Source: Alphaproteobacteria bacterium (GTDB lineage: Bacteria; Pseudomonadota; Alphaproteobacteria; Micropepsales; Micropepsaceae). From it: 64,000 nt of DNA. The notes below the pieces were generated by a model. The model did not search any database. It saw only the letters and a list, made by a program, of their open reading frames with translations, and was not told the origin of the DNA. Location: the NCBI GenBank assembly GCA_019241645.1, contig JAFAWQ010000022.1:124001-188000 (forward strand), in the 5' to 3' direction. Position numbers and translations under genes: made by a program. Each line of letters begins with the position of its first letter. Positions within the stretch are counted from its first letter, which is position 1. This document shows positions 10,696-21,320 of this stretch, in pieces.

Positions 10696-11232
10696 TCAAC
10701 GGCGGCGGTGGTGTTTGCGATGCGTCATGACGACTGTGCCCGCCTCTTGCGGTCCAAGCGTCATGCACAATTCGATCGGCCTCTTGACTGTGACGGATTG
10801 CGAGGCGCTCACGAACGTCACCAGCGATGGCTTCATGGGAACCAGTGCCGCGGAGAGCAAGGCGCCAGCTTCGGCGCAGTAGGCCGGATTGTCGTGGATG
10901 CTGCGCATCTCCGCGTCGTTCGCTGCCTTGGTCTTGAACGCATGGTACGCCGCTTCGCCGCGCCTCTTGCCGTACAGCCGCGAGAACATGCGCGCCAGTC
11001 GGGCATCTGTTTCCCTCAGCTCCGGTCCGTAGCCCCGCTGAAAGCTGTTGAAGCGCTCGACCTCGTGGCAGGTCAGCGCCGCAACCATCAACTCCTGCTG
11101 GATCAGGGCGGTGTCGACTGGAAACACTTCCTCCGCTTTGGCGCAGAGAAGGCGGCCTCGGGCTTCTGCGCCGGTGGCCAACGTCGCCAACGCCAGCCCT
11201 GCACCGAATATGGCTATTGTTCTCGAGCGCAC
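10696..11232 (-). CDS. conserved exported protein, unknown function
   Basis: A 178-residue protein with an N-terminal signal peptide (GAGLALATLATGAEA) and four conserved-looking cysteines, two of them in ALTCHEVERFN and NPAYCAEAG. This would fit disulfide bonding in the periplasm. The pattern of an N-terminal helical half with ELMVAALTCHE and AYHAFKTKAANDAEM is one I associate with uncharacterised alphaproteobacterial exported proteins. The basic tail (HRKHHRRR) is unusual. It converges on folB. Confidence 0.6.
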   Translation of the reverse strand: MRSRTIAIFGAGLALATLATGAEARGRLLCAKAEEVFPVDTALIQQELMVAALTCHEVERFNSFQRGYGPELRETDARLARMFSRLYGKRRGEAAYHAFKTKAANDAEMRSIHDNPAYCAEAGALLSAALVPMKPSLVTFVSASQSVTVKRPIELCMTLGPQEAGTVVMTHRKHHRRR

Positions 11233-11329
11233 GAATCACTGCCGCGATATTCTACGGCCGCAAGCATAGCGGCATAAATCGGGCGGTGGAACATCGCGCG
11301 CGCCGCAAGGGCTGTGCTATACCCTCGTC

Positions 11330-12190
11330 ATGTCCGAAAGCTCACCTGGCACAGCGTCGCATGCGGTCGATCTCAGCGGCGAAAATGTCCATTGGGATCT
11401 GGGCGAGGCGATGTCCTACGCGGACTATCTTCGCCTGCCAGAATTGCTCGCCTGCCAGCGCCCGCTGACCGACCGGCACGACGAATTGCTCTTCGTGATC
11501 ATCCATCAGGCATCCGAACTGTGGATGAAGCTGAGCCTGCACGAAATCGAAGCGGCGATCCGGCAGATTCGAGCCGACGATCTTGGCCCCGCCTTCAAGA
11601 TGATGGCCCGCGTGGCCCGCGTGCAGGTGAACTTGATTCAATCGTGGGAAATCTTGTCTACCCTCACGCCCGCCGACTATTCGAGCTTTCGCGCCGCGCT
11701 GGGCCGCTCCTCGGGGTTTCAGTCGTATCAGTACCGCATGCTGGAATTCCGCCTCGGCAACAAGCATGCCGACATGGCGCGGGTGTTCCAGTCCAAGCCG
11801 GAAATCTACACGCACGTCCAGCGCGCGCTTACTGAGCCGAGCCTGTACGATGTGTCGCTCGCCCTGTTGGCCACGCGCGGCCTCGAAATCCCCGCCGAGA
11901 AGCTCGATCGCGATTTTTCGCAACCCTATACATCGGACCCCCGGGTCACCGCCGCCTGGCGCGAGGTGTATCGTGACGCCGAAAAGCATTGGGAACTATA
12001 CGAACTGGCGGAGAAGCTGGTCGATCTCGAATACCGTTTTCACCTCTGGCGCTTCAGCCATATGAAAACGGTCGAGCGCATTATCGGTGCCAAGCCTGGT
12101 ACCGGCGGGACCTCGGGTGTCGCCTATCTGCAGAAGGCGCTCAGCTTGCGCTTCTACCCGGAGCTTTGGGACGTGCGCACCGAAATCTGA
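11330..12190 (+). CDS. kynA: tryptophan 2,3-dioxygenase KynA
   Basis: A haem dioxygenase of 286 residues that opens the indole ring of L-tryptophan to N-formylkynurenine. Family motifs: HDELLFVIIHQASELWMK with the substrate-contacting His59, GRSSGFQSYQYR with the carboxylate-binding Arg, WRFSHMKTVERIIG with the proximal haem His, and GTGGTSGVAYL at the C-terminus. No kynB or kynU lies in the window, so the pathway's other steps must be elsewhere. The next gene starts 13 bp downstream. Confidence 0.95.
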   Translation: MSESSPGTASHAVDLSGENVHWDLGEAMSYADYLRLPELLACQRPLTDRHDELLFVIIHQASELWMKLSLHEIEAAIRQIRADDLGPAFKMMARVARVQVNLIQSWEILSTLTPADYSSFRAALGRSSGFQSYQYRMLEFRLGNKHADMARVFQSKPEIYTHVQRALTEPSLYDVSLALLATRGLEIPAEKLDRDFSQPYTSDPRVTAAWREVYRDAEKHWELYELAEKLVDLEYRFHLWRFSHMKTVERIIGAKPGTGGTSGVAYLQKALSLRFYPELWDVRTEI

Positions 12191-12203
12191 AGCGGAGGAT
12201 TTT

Positions 12204-13421
12204 GTGGGAGCGTTGTCGCACATCCGCGTGCTGGACTTGAGCCGCGTGCTCGCGGGGCCGTGGGCGACGCAGATACTCGGCGATCTGGGGGCCGAAGTCG
12301 TCAAGATCGAAAAGCCGGGGGAGGGCGACGAGACGCGGCGCTTCGGTCCGCCATTTCTGTCGATGCCGGACGGCAGCCAAGGCGACGCAACCTATTTTCT
12401 TGCTGCCAACCGCAACAAGAAATCCGTCGCCATCGACATTTCGAAGCCGGATGGCGCGGCGCTGGTGCGGCGCTTGGCGCGGCGATCGCATGTAATGGTG
12501 GAAAACTTCCGCACTGACATGCTGGAACGTTATGGCCTCGATTATGCATCGCTCGCCAGCGAAAACCCGGCCCTGATCTACTGCTCGGTGACCGGCTTCG
12601 GCCATGACGGTCCGTATAAAGACAAAGCGGGATACGATTATCTCATTCAGGGCATGGGCGGGTTGATGAGCATCACCGGCCAGCCCGACGGCGCGCCGGG
12701 CGGCGAGCCGATGAAGGTTGGCGTCGCTGTGGCCGATGTCGTTTCCGGCCTGTACACGGCAATCGCCATTCTGGCGGCGCTGCTGCATCAGTCGCAGACA
12801 GGCGAGGGGCAGGAGATCGACATGGCCCTGTTCGATTGTCAGGCCGCCATGCTCGCCAATCAGGCGACCGGCTATCTGGCCGGCGGGACCGTGCCGCGGC
12901 GCCTCGGAAACGCCCATCCCAGTATTGTGCCCTATCAGGTTTTTGCCACGGCCGACGGGCATCTCATTGTGGCGGTAGCCAATGACGGCCAGTTCCATCG
13001 ATTGTCAAAGGTGCTGGGAGCAGAAAACCTCGCGGGAGATGCGCGGTTTGCCAGCAATGGCGAACGGGTACGGCACCGCGAGGCATTGAACGCGGTTCTG
13101 AAGCCGCTCCTGCGTGCGCGCTCGACGGCCGAATGGATCGCCTTGCTGGAAAGCGCGAACGTGCCGTGCGGCCCAATCAACCGGGTCGATCAGGTGTTTA
13201 CCGATCCGCAGGCGATCGTGCGGGGTCTCGCGATTCCTGTGGCGCATGCGAGCGGACCGCTTGACCTCGTCGCCAGTCCGTTGCGCCTCACGGCTACGCC
13301 GCCGGAATATCGTTTACCGCCGCCGCGCCTCGGCGAACACACCGATGAAGTCTTGCGGCAGCATCTCGATCTTTCATCTGAAGAGATTGAAAGCCTGCGC
13401 GCTGCCGCAATTGTTGGCTGA
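12204..13421 (+). CDS. CaiB/BaiF family (class III) CoA-transferase
   Basis: A 405-residue class III CoA-transferase. It starts at a GTG preceded by GCGGAGGA at good spacing; the open frame extends further upstream into kynA without support. The N-terminal IRVLDLSRVLAGPWATQILGDLGAEVVKIE and the catalytic Asp145 in KAGYDYLIQGMGG are typical. The CoA donor and acceptor cannot be read from sequence. It is probably in one transcript with kynA, but a role in tryptophan breakdown is not established. Confidence 0.88.
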   Translation: MGALSHIRVLDLSRVLAGPWATQILGDLGAEVVKIEKPGEGDETRRFGPPFLSMPDGSQGDATYFLAANRNKKSVAIDISKPDGAALVRRLARRSHVMVENFRTDMLERYGLDYASLASENPALIYCSVTGFGHDGPYKDKAGYDYLIQGMGGLMSITGQPDGAPGGEPMKVGVAVADVVSGLYTAIAILAALLHQSQTGEGQEIDMALFDCQAAMLANQATGYLAGGTVPRRLGNAHPSIVPYQVFATADGHLIVAVANDGQFHRLSKVLGAENLAGDARFASNGERVRHREALNAVLKPLLRARSTAEWIALLESANVPCGPINRVDQVFTDPQAIVRGLAIPVAHASGPLDLVASPLRLTATPPEYRLPPPRLGEHTDEVLRQHLDLSSEEIESLRAAAIVG

Positions 13422-13438
13422 GATCGTCTCCGCAAACG

Positions 13439-14782
13439 TTACGCCGGCGCCGCCGGAATCATTCGATACCAGTCCATCCGTCGCGTTGCATACATCGTCG
13501 CTGCCAGCGCGGCGAACAGCAGCCCCGCGCCGATCAGCAGCGCATAATCCTCCTGATTGAGTATCACGTAGAGGAGGCCATAAAGCATGCCGAGCAAGAC
13601 CGCCAGAACGCCGGCGCGCGCCCGGCTCGCGAAAGCGCTCACCGCATAAGCCGCCGTCAGCAAGACCGTTGCACAGGCGGCCGCCAGATAGGAACAGCCG
13701 AATCCGATGTGTTCGGCAAAGGACAGCAGCAGGAGATAGAAAAGAACCTGCGCGGCAGCGATTAAGGTATATTGCATGACATGCAGGCGGCGGGCGACCA
13801 CCAGTTCGGTCACGAAAAACACCAGCAGCGACAGTCCGACGAACAGGATTGCGTATTTCAGCGATCGTTCTACCAGCTGGTAAAAGCCGACCGGCTGATA
13901 AAAGCGCACGCCGAGCAGCGAAGACGTGAGAAGCGGGACGGCGTCGGTTGCGGTGGTGAAGCTTTGGCCAAACCCGCGGGCGAGATACGGCACATCCCAA
14001 CGCGCATCGAAGCCCGAACTCCCTACCTTGCGGTCCACCGGCAGGAAACTGCCGAAGAAACTCGGATCGCGCCATGGCGATTGCAAATGAACCGTCGTTT
14101 GCTGACCGAGCGGCGCCAGGCTGAGCTCGCGGGAGCCACGCAGTCCGACATGGGTCTCGAGATGCAGAGTTGTGGGCGGCGCGGATAGTCCCAAGGGCGC
14201 GTGGATGCCCGGTATGAGCCGTCCGGAGGTCCAGATGCCCGGCTCAAACAGGGTACTGTGGTCATCGATGCGCAGCGAGACGTTGTTCGCGAGCCCTCGG
14301 GGGTCTGAAATGAGCAGGCCCGCATAGGCCTCGTTCCAATGAATTTGCGCGCCGTCGGGAAATACACCGGTGAGTGCCGCCGGACCGAAATCGGCCTTCA
14401 TCGTCAGCGCCGAACCGTAAACCGGCACCTCGAAAATTCCCCGCCAGCGCGTTGCGGTGTCCACCTTTGCGGCGACCGAGAGAGTGCTCGGCAGCAACAC
14501 TGCCTGCTGATGTTCGTTTGAAACCAGGGTCTTGCCGTCCACCACCGACTGTCTCTCGATATCGTAGGGAACGAAGAGAGCCAGGCCAGCCACCGTCTGC
14601 GCGGAGCCCCAGCCGGAAGCGACATCGCCGGCTGCTTCGGTCGCGCGCTGCTCGCGTCCGCTAAGGGCAAGATTGATCGCGAAAAGGGGGGCGATCATCA
14701 GTATGGTGAGAACAACGACCGTGATGAGTTTCAGCCCGGGTGAACTATGACGGGCATCGTTTCGAGAGCTTGCGTCTGACAC
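13439..14782 (-). CDS. creD: CreD family inner-membrane protein
   Basis: CreD-like protein with one N-terminal transmembrane helix (LITVVVLTILMIAPLFAINLAL), a large extracytoplasmic domain with the family's LPSTLSVAAKVDTATRWRGIFEVPVY and SSGFDARWDVPYLARGFG motifs, and five to six C-terminal membrane helices starting at VERSLKYAILFVGL. The GTG at 14782 has GGAGA upstream and is preferred; an ATG at 14830 would add 16 residues. CreD in enterics belongs to the CreBC regulon and affects envelope stress and colicin tolerance; no creBC is seen here. Confidence 0.85.
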   Translation of the reverse strand: MSDASSRNDARHSSPGLKLITVVVLTILMIAPLFAINLALSGREQRATEAAGDVASGWGSAQTVAGLALFVPYDIERQSVVDGKTLVSNEHQQAVLLPSTLSVAAKVDTATRWRGIFEVPVYGSALTMKADFGPAALTGVFPDGAQIHWNEAYAGLLISDPRGLANNVSLRIDDHSTLFEPGIWTSGRLIPGIHAPLGLSAPPTTLHLETHVGLRGSRELSLAPLGQQTTVHLQSPWRDPSFFGSFLPVDRKVGSSGFDARWDVPYLARGFGQSFTTATDAVPLLTSSLLGVRFYQPVGFYQLVERSLKYAILFVGLSLLVFFVTELVVARRLHVMQYTLIAAAQVLFYLLLLSFAEHIGFGCSYLAAACATVLLTAAYAVSAFASRARAGVLAVLLGMLYGLLYVILNQEDYALLIGAGLLFAALAATMYATRRMDWYRMIPAAPA

Positions 14783-14922
14783 GCCATTCTCCGTTGCTGT
14801 CGCAGAGAGTTGAAAACAATCGCGGCGCAAACAAGGCGTGCGGATTAAATGGATGTATTGTTGGTGATTGGACTTCCTTGCGCTACTGCGGACCTACCGT
14901 GTTGGCACTGAAGGACGGCGCG

Positions 14923-15630
14923 ATGAAATACGCCCTCTATTACTGGTCGGGAATTCCGGGACGCGGGGAGTTCGTGCGGCTGGCGCTGGAGGAAACAGGC
15001 GTCCCTTATGCGGACATCGCGCTGACCAAGGACGGCGACAAAAAGATGATGGCGGACATGAAATCTGAGAGTACGCACCCTGCCTTCGCGCCGCCTTATC
15101 TAAAGGCCGGCAAGCTCGTCATCGGTCAGACTGCCAACATCCTCCTGTTTCTGGGGGAACGGCACAGCCTCGCGCCGAAGAACGATAGCGGCCGCTTCTG
15201 GGTGCACCAGCTGCAGCTCACGATCGCCGACCTGGTGGCGGAAATTCACGACAGCCACCATCCGGTTGCAGGCAGTCTCTACTATGAAGAACAGAAAGCC
15301 GAAGCTGCCCGCCGGGCAAAAAATCTGCGCGACGAGCGGCTGCCGAAATATCTCGGTTATTTCGATCGAGTTCTCACGGCTCAGGGTTCGGGCTGGCTGG
15401 CCGGCCGCAGCGTCAGCTACGCAGACCTGTCGCTTTTTCACGTTGTCGAAGGCTTGCGTTACGCGCTTCCGAGGACCATGCGGCAACTGGAGAAGCGCTA
15501 TCGCGAGTTCGCACGCTTGCACGACAAAGTGGCGCGGCGGCCACGCATCGCGGCGTATCTCGGGTCCGGGCGCCGGCAGCCGTTCAACGAGGAGGGCATC
15601 TTCCGGCACTATCCAGAACTGGACATCTGA
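14923..15630 (+). CDS. glutathione S-transferase family protein
   Basis: A 235-residue GST: a thioredoxin-fold N-terminal domain (YALYYWSGIPGRGEFVRLALEETGVPY), in which the glutathione-contact region resembles the alpha/mu/sigma-type classes that use an N-terminal Tyr, then an all-helical C-terminal domain (YADLSLFHVVEGLRYALP). The start is at MKYALYYW, with AAGGACGG upstream; an open frame to 14740 is not supported. The substrate is unknown. It is divergent from creD. Confidence 0.82.
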   Translation: MKYALYYWSGIPGRGEFVRLALEETGVPYADIALTKDGDKKMMADMKSESTHPAFAPPYLKAGKLVIGQTANILLFLGERHSLAPKNDSGRFWVHQLQLTIADLVAEIHDSHHPVAGSLYYEEQKAEAARRAKNLRDERLPKYLGYFDRVLTAQGSGWLAGRSVSYADLSLFHVVEGLRYALPRTMRQLEKRYREFARLHDKVARRPRIAAYLGSGRRQPFNEEGIFRHYPELDI

Positions 15631-15754
15631 ACCAGTCCCTCAAGCCTCTTCGCGCAGCCGGCCGCCGAATTTCTGCCTTAATCGTTAAAGTGCGGGGGAT
15701 TTCCGCAAGAGGACTTCAGCATCTCTTTGCCATGGTAGCGGTGGAGGTGGGGCA

Positions 15755-16057
15755 ATGCGTACCGGCGTTCCTTTGATACTTTTGGCGATTGCAGCGGCTA
15801 CAGGGGCGATGCCTGCCGCGGCCGATGACGCTATCCCCAACGATCTGGTGCTATCCGGTGACACGGATGCGCTGTTCGGCCCGGCCCTGATGCAGACGGA
15901 TGCATCGGATCTCGCCTCGGCGCCACGCCTTACGGCACCGTCCAGCAATATTGGCGGGTTCGACCCCTCGCAGATGCGTATTTTCGGCGGCGAGATCGGC
16001 GGCGAGGGTGTCCAGGGTGGGGCTGTCGTTTCCTTGAGTTGGCCCACACAGCACTAA
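15755..16057 (+). CDS. small exported protein, unknown function
   Basis: A 100-residue open frame with a convincing signal peptide (PLILLAIAAATGAMPAAA) preceded by GGTGGAGGTGGGG. The mature part is about 76 residues, rich in Gly, Ser and Asp, without cysteines or a recognisable motif. It lies alone between the GST and asd genes. Confidence 0.5.
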   Translation: MRTGVPLILLAIAAATGAMPAAADDAIPNDLVLSGDTDALFGPALMQTDASDLASAPRLTAPSSNIGGFDPSQMRIFGGEIGGEGVQGGAVVSLSWPTQH

Positions 16058-16137
16058 CGCCGCCACTTTCCCGCCGCGCTCCCATGCCGTAATGCTCGCG
16101 GGTCGCGGGCATTTTCCCGCACATCCGAGGATTCAAG

Positions 16138-17163
<1,026 letters not shown>

Positions 17164-17176
17164 GCCGCTGATCCGA

Positions 17177-18298
17177 TTGACCCTGCGCGACAGCATCGAG
17201 ACGCGCTATCGCGCCCTGCTCGCCAATCGCGAGCTTGTTCCGGATACGGCGCAAGAAAGCGCGGTTCGGCACCTGCAGCGTCTGGCGACGCAGTTGCGGC
17301 GCTACCGCGGCCAATGGTGCTTTTTCTCCGCTGTCGAACCGCCGAGGGGCCTTTATATCTGGGGTGATGTTGGCCGCGGCAAATCCATGCTGATGGATTT
17401 GTTCTTCGAAGCCGTGGCGACAGCCCCGAAGCGTCGGGTGCACTTCAATGCCTTCATGATCGAGACACATGCGCGCATTCACCGGGCGCGGCAGGTCGGC
17501 GCCGACGATCCCATTTCCTCTGTCGCAAAAAAAATCGCTGAGGAAGCAACGCTCCTCTGTTTCGACGAATTTCAGGTGACGGATGTGGCCGACGCCATGA
17601 TTCTCGGCCGGGTGTTCGAGCAGCTGTTCGATCTGGGCGTGGTTGTGGTGGCAACCTCCAACAAGGCGCCGCAACGGCTGTATGAAGGCGGGCTGAACCG
17701 GCAGTTATTCCTGTCTTTCATTACCCTGATCGAGCGGCAACTGGATATCATCGAACTGAATGGCCCCACAGACTACCGGCTTCAGCGGTTGTCACAGCTC
17801 GATACGTACATCACGCCGTTGGGGCCTGACGCGGACGCGAAGATGGATGCCGCATGGGCGCGCCTGACTGATAAGCGGCGCGGTGCTTCGGCCGTTTTGA
17901 CAATTCTCGGCCGCGAGTTGCGAGTCCCCCAGGCCGCCAAAGGCGTGGCGCGGTTCTCCTTTGGCGATCTTTGCCGGCAGCCACTGGCCGCCGTGGACTA
18001 TCTGGAAATCGCGCAGCACTTTCATACGGTGCTGGTCGACCATATCCCTGCGATGGGGCCGTCAAACCGCAACGAGGCTCGGCGCCTAACCATCCTGATC
18101 GATACGTTGTACGACGAAAATGTGAAACTGATCTGCTCGGCCGCCTTGCCGCCCGCCGCGCTGTATCCGGAAGGCGATGGCGCGGAGGCCTTCCGCCGCA
18201 CCGCGTCCCGGTTAACCGAGATGCAAAGCGCGGCTTACATGCGTCGGGGCCATGCCGTTCATGGTTCTGCAGTTGAAAAAGTCGAGGCGCCGGCATAG
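17177..18298 (+). CDS. zapE: AFG1/ZapE family ATPase
   Basis: A P-loop ATPase of 373 residues with Walker A GDVGRGKS, Walker B LLCFDEFQVTDVADAMIL and the family's VVVATSNKAPQRLYEGGLNRQLFL. ZapE associates with the divisome in enterics, and the mitochondrial homologue Afg1/LACE1 acts in protein quality control. The start appears to be TTG, because the next ATG lies inside Walker A. It follows asd closely and overlaps nothing in frame. Confidence 0.88.
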   Translation: MTLRDSIETRYRALLANRELVPDTAQESAVRHLQRLATQLRRYRGQWCFFSAVEPPRGLYIWGDVGRGKSMLMDLFFEAVATAPKRRVHFNAFMIETHARIHRARQVGADDPISSVAKKIAEEATLLCFDEFQVTDVADAMILGRVFEQLFDLGVVVVATSNKAPQRLYEGGLNRQLFLSFITLIERQLDIIELNGPTDYRLQRLSQLDTYITPLGPDADAKMDAAWARLTDKRRGASAVLTILGRELRVPQAAKGVARFSFGDLCRQPLAAVDYLEIAQHFHTVLVDHIPAMGPSNRNEARRLTILIDTLYDENVKLICSAALPPAALYPEGDGAEAFRRTASRLTEMQSAAYMRRGHAVHGSAVEKVEAPA

Positions 18299-18320
18299 CT
18301 CGGTGCCGGAGGCGGGTTGG

Positions 18321-18716
18321 ATGCCGATAGAAAGCCTGATCACCACCACGGCGCTCATCATCGGAGCGATTCTGCTGTACCGCTTTCGCGGACCGGTGCT
18401 GTCGGCGCTACGTCGCTTCGACGAACGCAATGTGGAACGTATCGCGGAAGAAAGGGATGACCGGCGCGATCCTGTCGCCCACTACAAGCACACCTTGCGT
18501 CTGGCGGAAGAGCAGGTCGAAGAGGTGAGCGAGATGTCTTTGCCTGACCCACGCACCGGCCAACCGGTCACCCGCTATGTGTTTGAAGGCGAGCAGTATG
18601 CCACCGGCGACGAAGCCGAAGCCGCGCGCCAGCGCAGCATTGTCGCCAAGGCCCGGCATTTCTATCAGGAGCTCCCCGCCGCGCTCGCCCACCGCCGCAA
18701 GGAAACCCTGAACTGA
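18321..18716 (+). CDS. small single-pass membrane protein, unknown function
   Basis: A 131-residue protein starting at MPIESLITTTALIIGAILLY, with GGAGGCGGG just upstream. One N-terminal transmembrane helix is followed by a charged, probably cytoplasmic domain with an amphipathic helix (RFDERNVERIAEERDD) and PDPRTGQPVTRYVFEGEQYATGDEAEAARQRSIVAKARHFYQELP. The function is unknown. It begins 22 bp after zapE and converges on the monooxygenase gene. Confidence 0.6.
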   Translation: MPIESLITTTALIIGAILLYRFRGPVLSALRRFDERNVERIAEERDDRRDPVAHYKHTLRLAEEQVEEVSEMSLPDPRTGQPVTRYVFEGEQYATGDEAEAARQRSIVAKARHFYQELPAALAHRRKETLN

Positions 18717-18723
18717 GTTTTGT

Positions 18724-19968
18724 CTAGGCCGGTTCGCCGCGCATCAATCGCGGCAACGTTCCCAGATCCCCGCCGGCATTGCGCATGAAGAAGCGCCGCA
18801 GCGGCCCGATTGCGTCCACGATACCTAATCCCAGATCCCGGACGGCGCGGAGCGGTGCGATGTCGTTCGAGAACAGGCGGTTCAAACCGTCGGTGGCCGC
18901 AGCGAGCGCGAAGGAATCGAACCGCCGCCATCGTTCGTAGCGCCGCAAGCCATTTGCATCGCCTGGATCGAGCCCCAACCGGACGGACTCCAGCACGCAC
19001 TCGGCCAACGCAGCGGCATCCTTCAGGCCGAGGTTCAGGCCTTGTCCGGCGATGGGGTGAATGCCATGCGCCGAATCGCCGGCCAGCGCCAAGCGCGGAG
19101 CGATATAGCCACGCGCCAGGTGAAAGCGCAGCGGATACGACCAACGCGCGCCGATCACTTCGATGTCCCCGAGATGATTGCCGAAACGCCGTTCCACCTC
19201 CGCGGAAAATTTGTCGGCCGGAAGACGCAGCAGCGTGGGCGCGAGATCCTCCATCTCGGTCCACACCAGTGACGAGCGGTTGCTTGTCATCGGCAGAATG
19301 GCGAAGGGCCCGGAAGGAAGAAAGTGCTCGTAGGCTACGCCGTTGTGAGGCTGTTCGTGCCGCACCGTAGCGACAATGCCGGTTTGCGGATAGGTCCACG
19401 AGATCGTGCGAATTCCCATCTGCTCGCGCAGGGGAGATTCTCGGCCATCCGCCGCAACCGCGAGACTTGCGCGCAGCCTTTGTCCGTTCGACAGCTGGGC
19501 TTCCACATACGCGTTCGATACCTGGACGGCATCGACACCGGCTGGCGCTATCAGGCGGATGCTGCTCGCATGTTCGATGGCCGCGAACAGGGCGCGGCGG
19601 ATATGCCGATTTTCCGCAATGGCACCCATCGGCTCGCCGATCTCGCGATGGTCGAAATGCAGGGAAAACGGACTCGGTGTTCGGTTGAGCGCCGCATCCG
19701 TCACCAGAATGTCGAAAATCGGCTGCGCTTCGGCCTCCAGAAAGGGCCAGATGTCGAGCTTCTTCAGCATGCGCACTGCGGCATAGGACAGCGCGCTTAC
19801 CCGGCCGTCGAAGGCTTCGTTCAAAACGGCTGACGGCGAAACGGGATCGGCCACGGCGACCAGTATCCCCTCTTGTGCCATAGCCAGCGCCAGGGTCAAT
19901 CCGACCATGCCGCCGCCCGCGATCAGAACATCGCACCGCTCCACGTTCACTCGAGGGTTATCCGTCAC
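18724..19968 (-). CDS. UbiH/UbiF/Coq6-type FAD monooxygenase
   Basis: A class A flavoprotein hydroxylase of 414 residues: FAD-binding GxGxxG in VLIAGGGMVGLTLALAMA, the DG motif (VAADGRESPLREQMGI) and the GD motif ALAGDSAHGIHPIAGQGLNLGLKDAAALAE, all diagnostic of ubiquinone-ring hydroxylases. Which ring position it modifies cannot be decided from the sequence. Confidence 0.9.
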   Translation of the reverse strand: MTDNPRVNVERCDVLIAGGGMVGLTLALAMAQEGILVAVADPVSPSAVLNEAFDGRVSALSYAAVRMLKKLDIWPFLEAEAQPIFDILVTDAALNRTPSPFSLHFDHREIGEPMGAIAENRHIRRALFAAIEHASSIRLIAPAGVDAVQVSNAYVEAQLSNGQRLRASLAVAADGRESPLREQMGIRTISWTYPQTGIVATVRHEQPHNGVAYEHFLPSGPFAILPMTSNRSSLVWTEMEDLAPTLLRLPADKFSAEVERRFGNHLGDIEVIGARWSYPLRFHLARGYIAPRLALAGDSAHGIHPIAGQGLNLGLKDAAALAECVLESVRLGLDPGDANGLRRYERWRRFDSFALAAATDGLNRLFSNDIAPLRAVRDLGLGIVDAIGPLRRFFMRNAGGDLGTLPRLMRGEPA

Positions 19969-20069
19969 CTGTCACCCATTTCCGATCCGGTTCCATCAAA
20001 GAGATCAGACTTAAACGCGTCCGTGAGGGAACCACAGTCCGCCATCGGATTATATAGGAGCGAGGAGAA

Positions 20070-20309
20070 GTGATGAGACGCTACTATTTTCACTTCCGAA
20101 AAGGCGGCGAGTTGACGGTTGACCGGCGGGGTATGTGGCTTTCCGACGAGTCACAGGCGCGAACGCAGGCCATTCAACTTTGGGGCGCGCTACTTGCCAT
20201 GGTCATCGTCTCCGGCGATGCGCCCGAGGAATGCGAATACGAGATCACCAACGAGGATGGCGAAACCATTTTCACCATTCCCTTCGCGGCGCGCGGAAGC
20301 ATTCATTAA
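20070..20309 (+). CDS. DUF6894 family small protein
   Basis: A 79-residue protein beginning MMRRYYFHFRKGGEL and ending ...ITNEDGETIFTIPFAARGS. This matches the small RYYFHxxxG...D..G..LPF-type proteins (DUF6894) abundant in alphaproteobacteria. AGGAGCGAGGAGAAG lies upstream as a strong ribosome-binding site. No function is known. Confidence 0.75.
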   Translation: MMRRYYFHFRKGGELTVDRRGMWLSDESQARTQAIQLWGALLAMVIVSGDAPEECEYEITNEDGETIFTIPFAARGSIH

Positions 20310-20331
20310 ACACTTTCGAGGAGGGCGTTCG

Positions 20332-21126
20332 TTATCCAGGCTTCTTTCTCGTCCCCAGAAGGGAGGAAAGAGTCCGCAGCACCCAGCGCGACGAACCGCA
20401 GCCGGCGTATCCGTGTTCCGGATTGAAGGTGACAATCAGGGTCTTCTGCTCGATACGCAACGAGGGCTGAAGCCCGGTCGCCAGGGTGACTTTGTCGATG
20501 CGCTTGGCGAGTATCTTGCGTGCATCGCGGTCCTGCACGAATTTGTCGATCGCCAGGGCCGCGTTTCCCATCGCCTCCGACGCCGTCGCCCGCAAATCAG
20601 CACTGGTCTCTAGTACGCTCCAATCGACGGTGAAGGCCACGCGCAGGTGACGATGACGCAGTCGCGCAGCTTCCTGTGCGGCGATGAACTGCACGTCCTG
20701 GAGCGAAACGGGTGAGGGGGCGAGCGGGGGCGCATCTCCTGTCCGGGCCGCGGGCAGGCCGTTCGGCTGCGCATCGGTGTACAAGGTCAAGGCACCCCAT
20801 CCCGAGACCCGGATGGCGGTTTCGCCGGAATCATATCTTAGCACCTTCGCGCCGAATGAGGTGCGGTCGGGCGAAAGGACAAACACCTCCGCGTCGCCAG
20901 GAAAGTGCAACAGAAACGTTCCGCCGTCGTGCCTGATGTCGAAGCGGACGTTGTCGCCGGCGACATAGCTGCCTTCCTCGACCGAAGCGAGGCGCTCACC
21001 GAGGAGGCGATCGAGGAGCCCGGCCTGCGCGCCGGACGGTATCAGGACGCCAAGCATCAAAGCGGCCGCGAGCCCTCGCGGGAGCCACGCTGTTTGCTTC
21101 CAAAACGTTCGGTTTAAGTCGAACAC
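20332..21126 (-). CDS. exported protein, possible DUF4908 family
   Basis: A 264-residue protein with a signal peptide (LPRGLAAALMLGVLIPSGAQA), then a beta-rich domain (FDIRHDGGTFLLHFPGDAEVFVLSPDRTSFGAKVLRYDSGETAIRVSGWGALTLYTD) and a helical C-terminal domain. The middle resembles DUF4908 proteins of Caulobacter-like bacteria, but that assignment is from memory and tentative. Probably periplasmic; function unknown. Confidence 0.55.
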   Translation of the reverse strand: MFDLNRTFWKQTAWLPRGLAAALMLGVLIPSGAQAGLLDRLLGERLASVEEGSYVAGDNVRFDIRHDGGTFLLHFPGDAEVFVLSPDRTSFGAKVLRYDSGETAIRVSGWGALTLYTDAQPNGLPAARTGDAPPLAPSPVSLQDVQFIAAQEAARLRHRHLRVAFTVDWSVLETSADLRATASEAMGNAALAIDKFVQDRDARKILAKRIDKVTLATGLQPSLRIEQKTLIVTFNPEHGYAGCGSSRWVLRTLSSLLGTRKKPG

Positions 21127-21320
21127 ATTTGCCCGCTTTGCCGGTTGCGCAAGCGTAAGCCAATCCCCCGCGAGACTCTTTCATGAACGAGGAATTTGGC
21201 ATTTTTAAGGTTCGCGGGTGTGGTGGCGAAGCAGGAAGGGCAAAGGGGGCTGACAGGGGGGGCGAAATTCCCTAAATCACCGCGCTTCTATCGAACTTTC
21301 GTTCACGAAAGGCTCCTTGC

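Noticed and set aside
11284-11288. GGAAC upstream of kynA as a possible EcfG -35
   Set aside because: No matching -10 at permitted spacing.
20026-20031. GGAACC upstream of the DUF6894 gene as a possible EcfG -35
   Set aside because: No CGTT or GTT at 16-18 bp downstream (ATTA instead).
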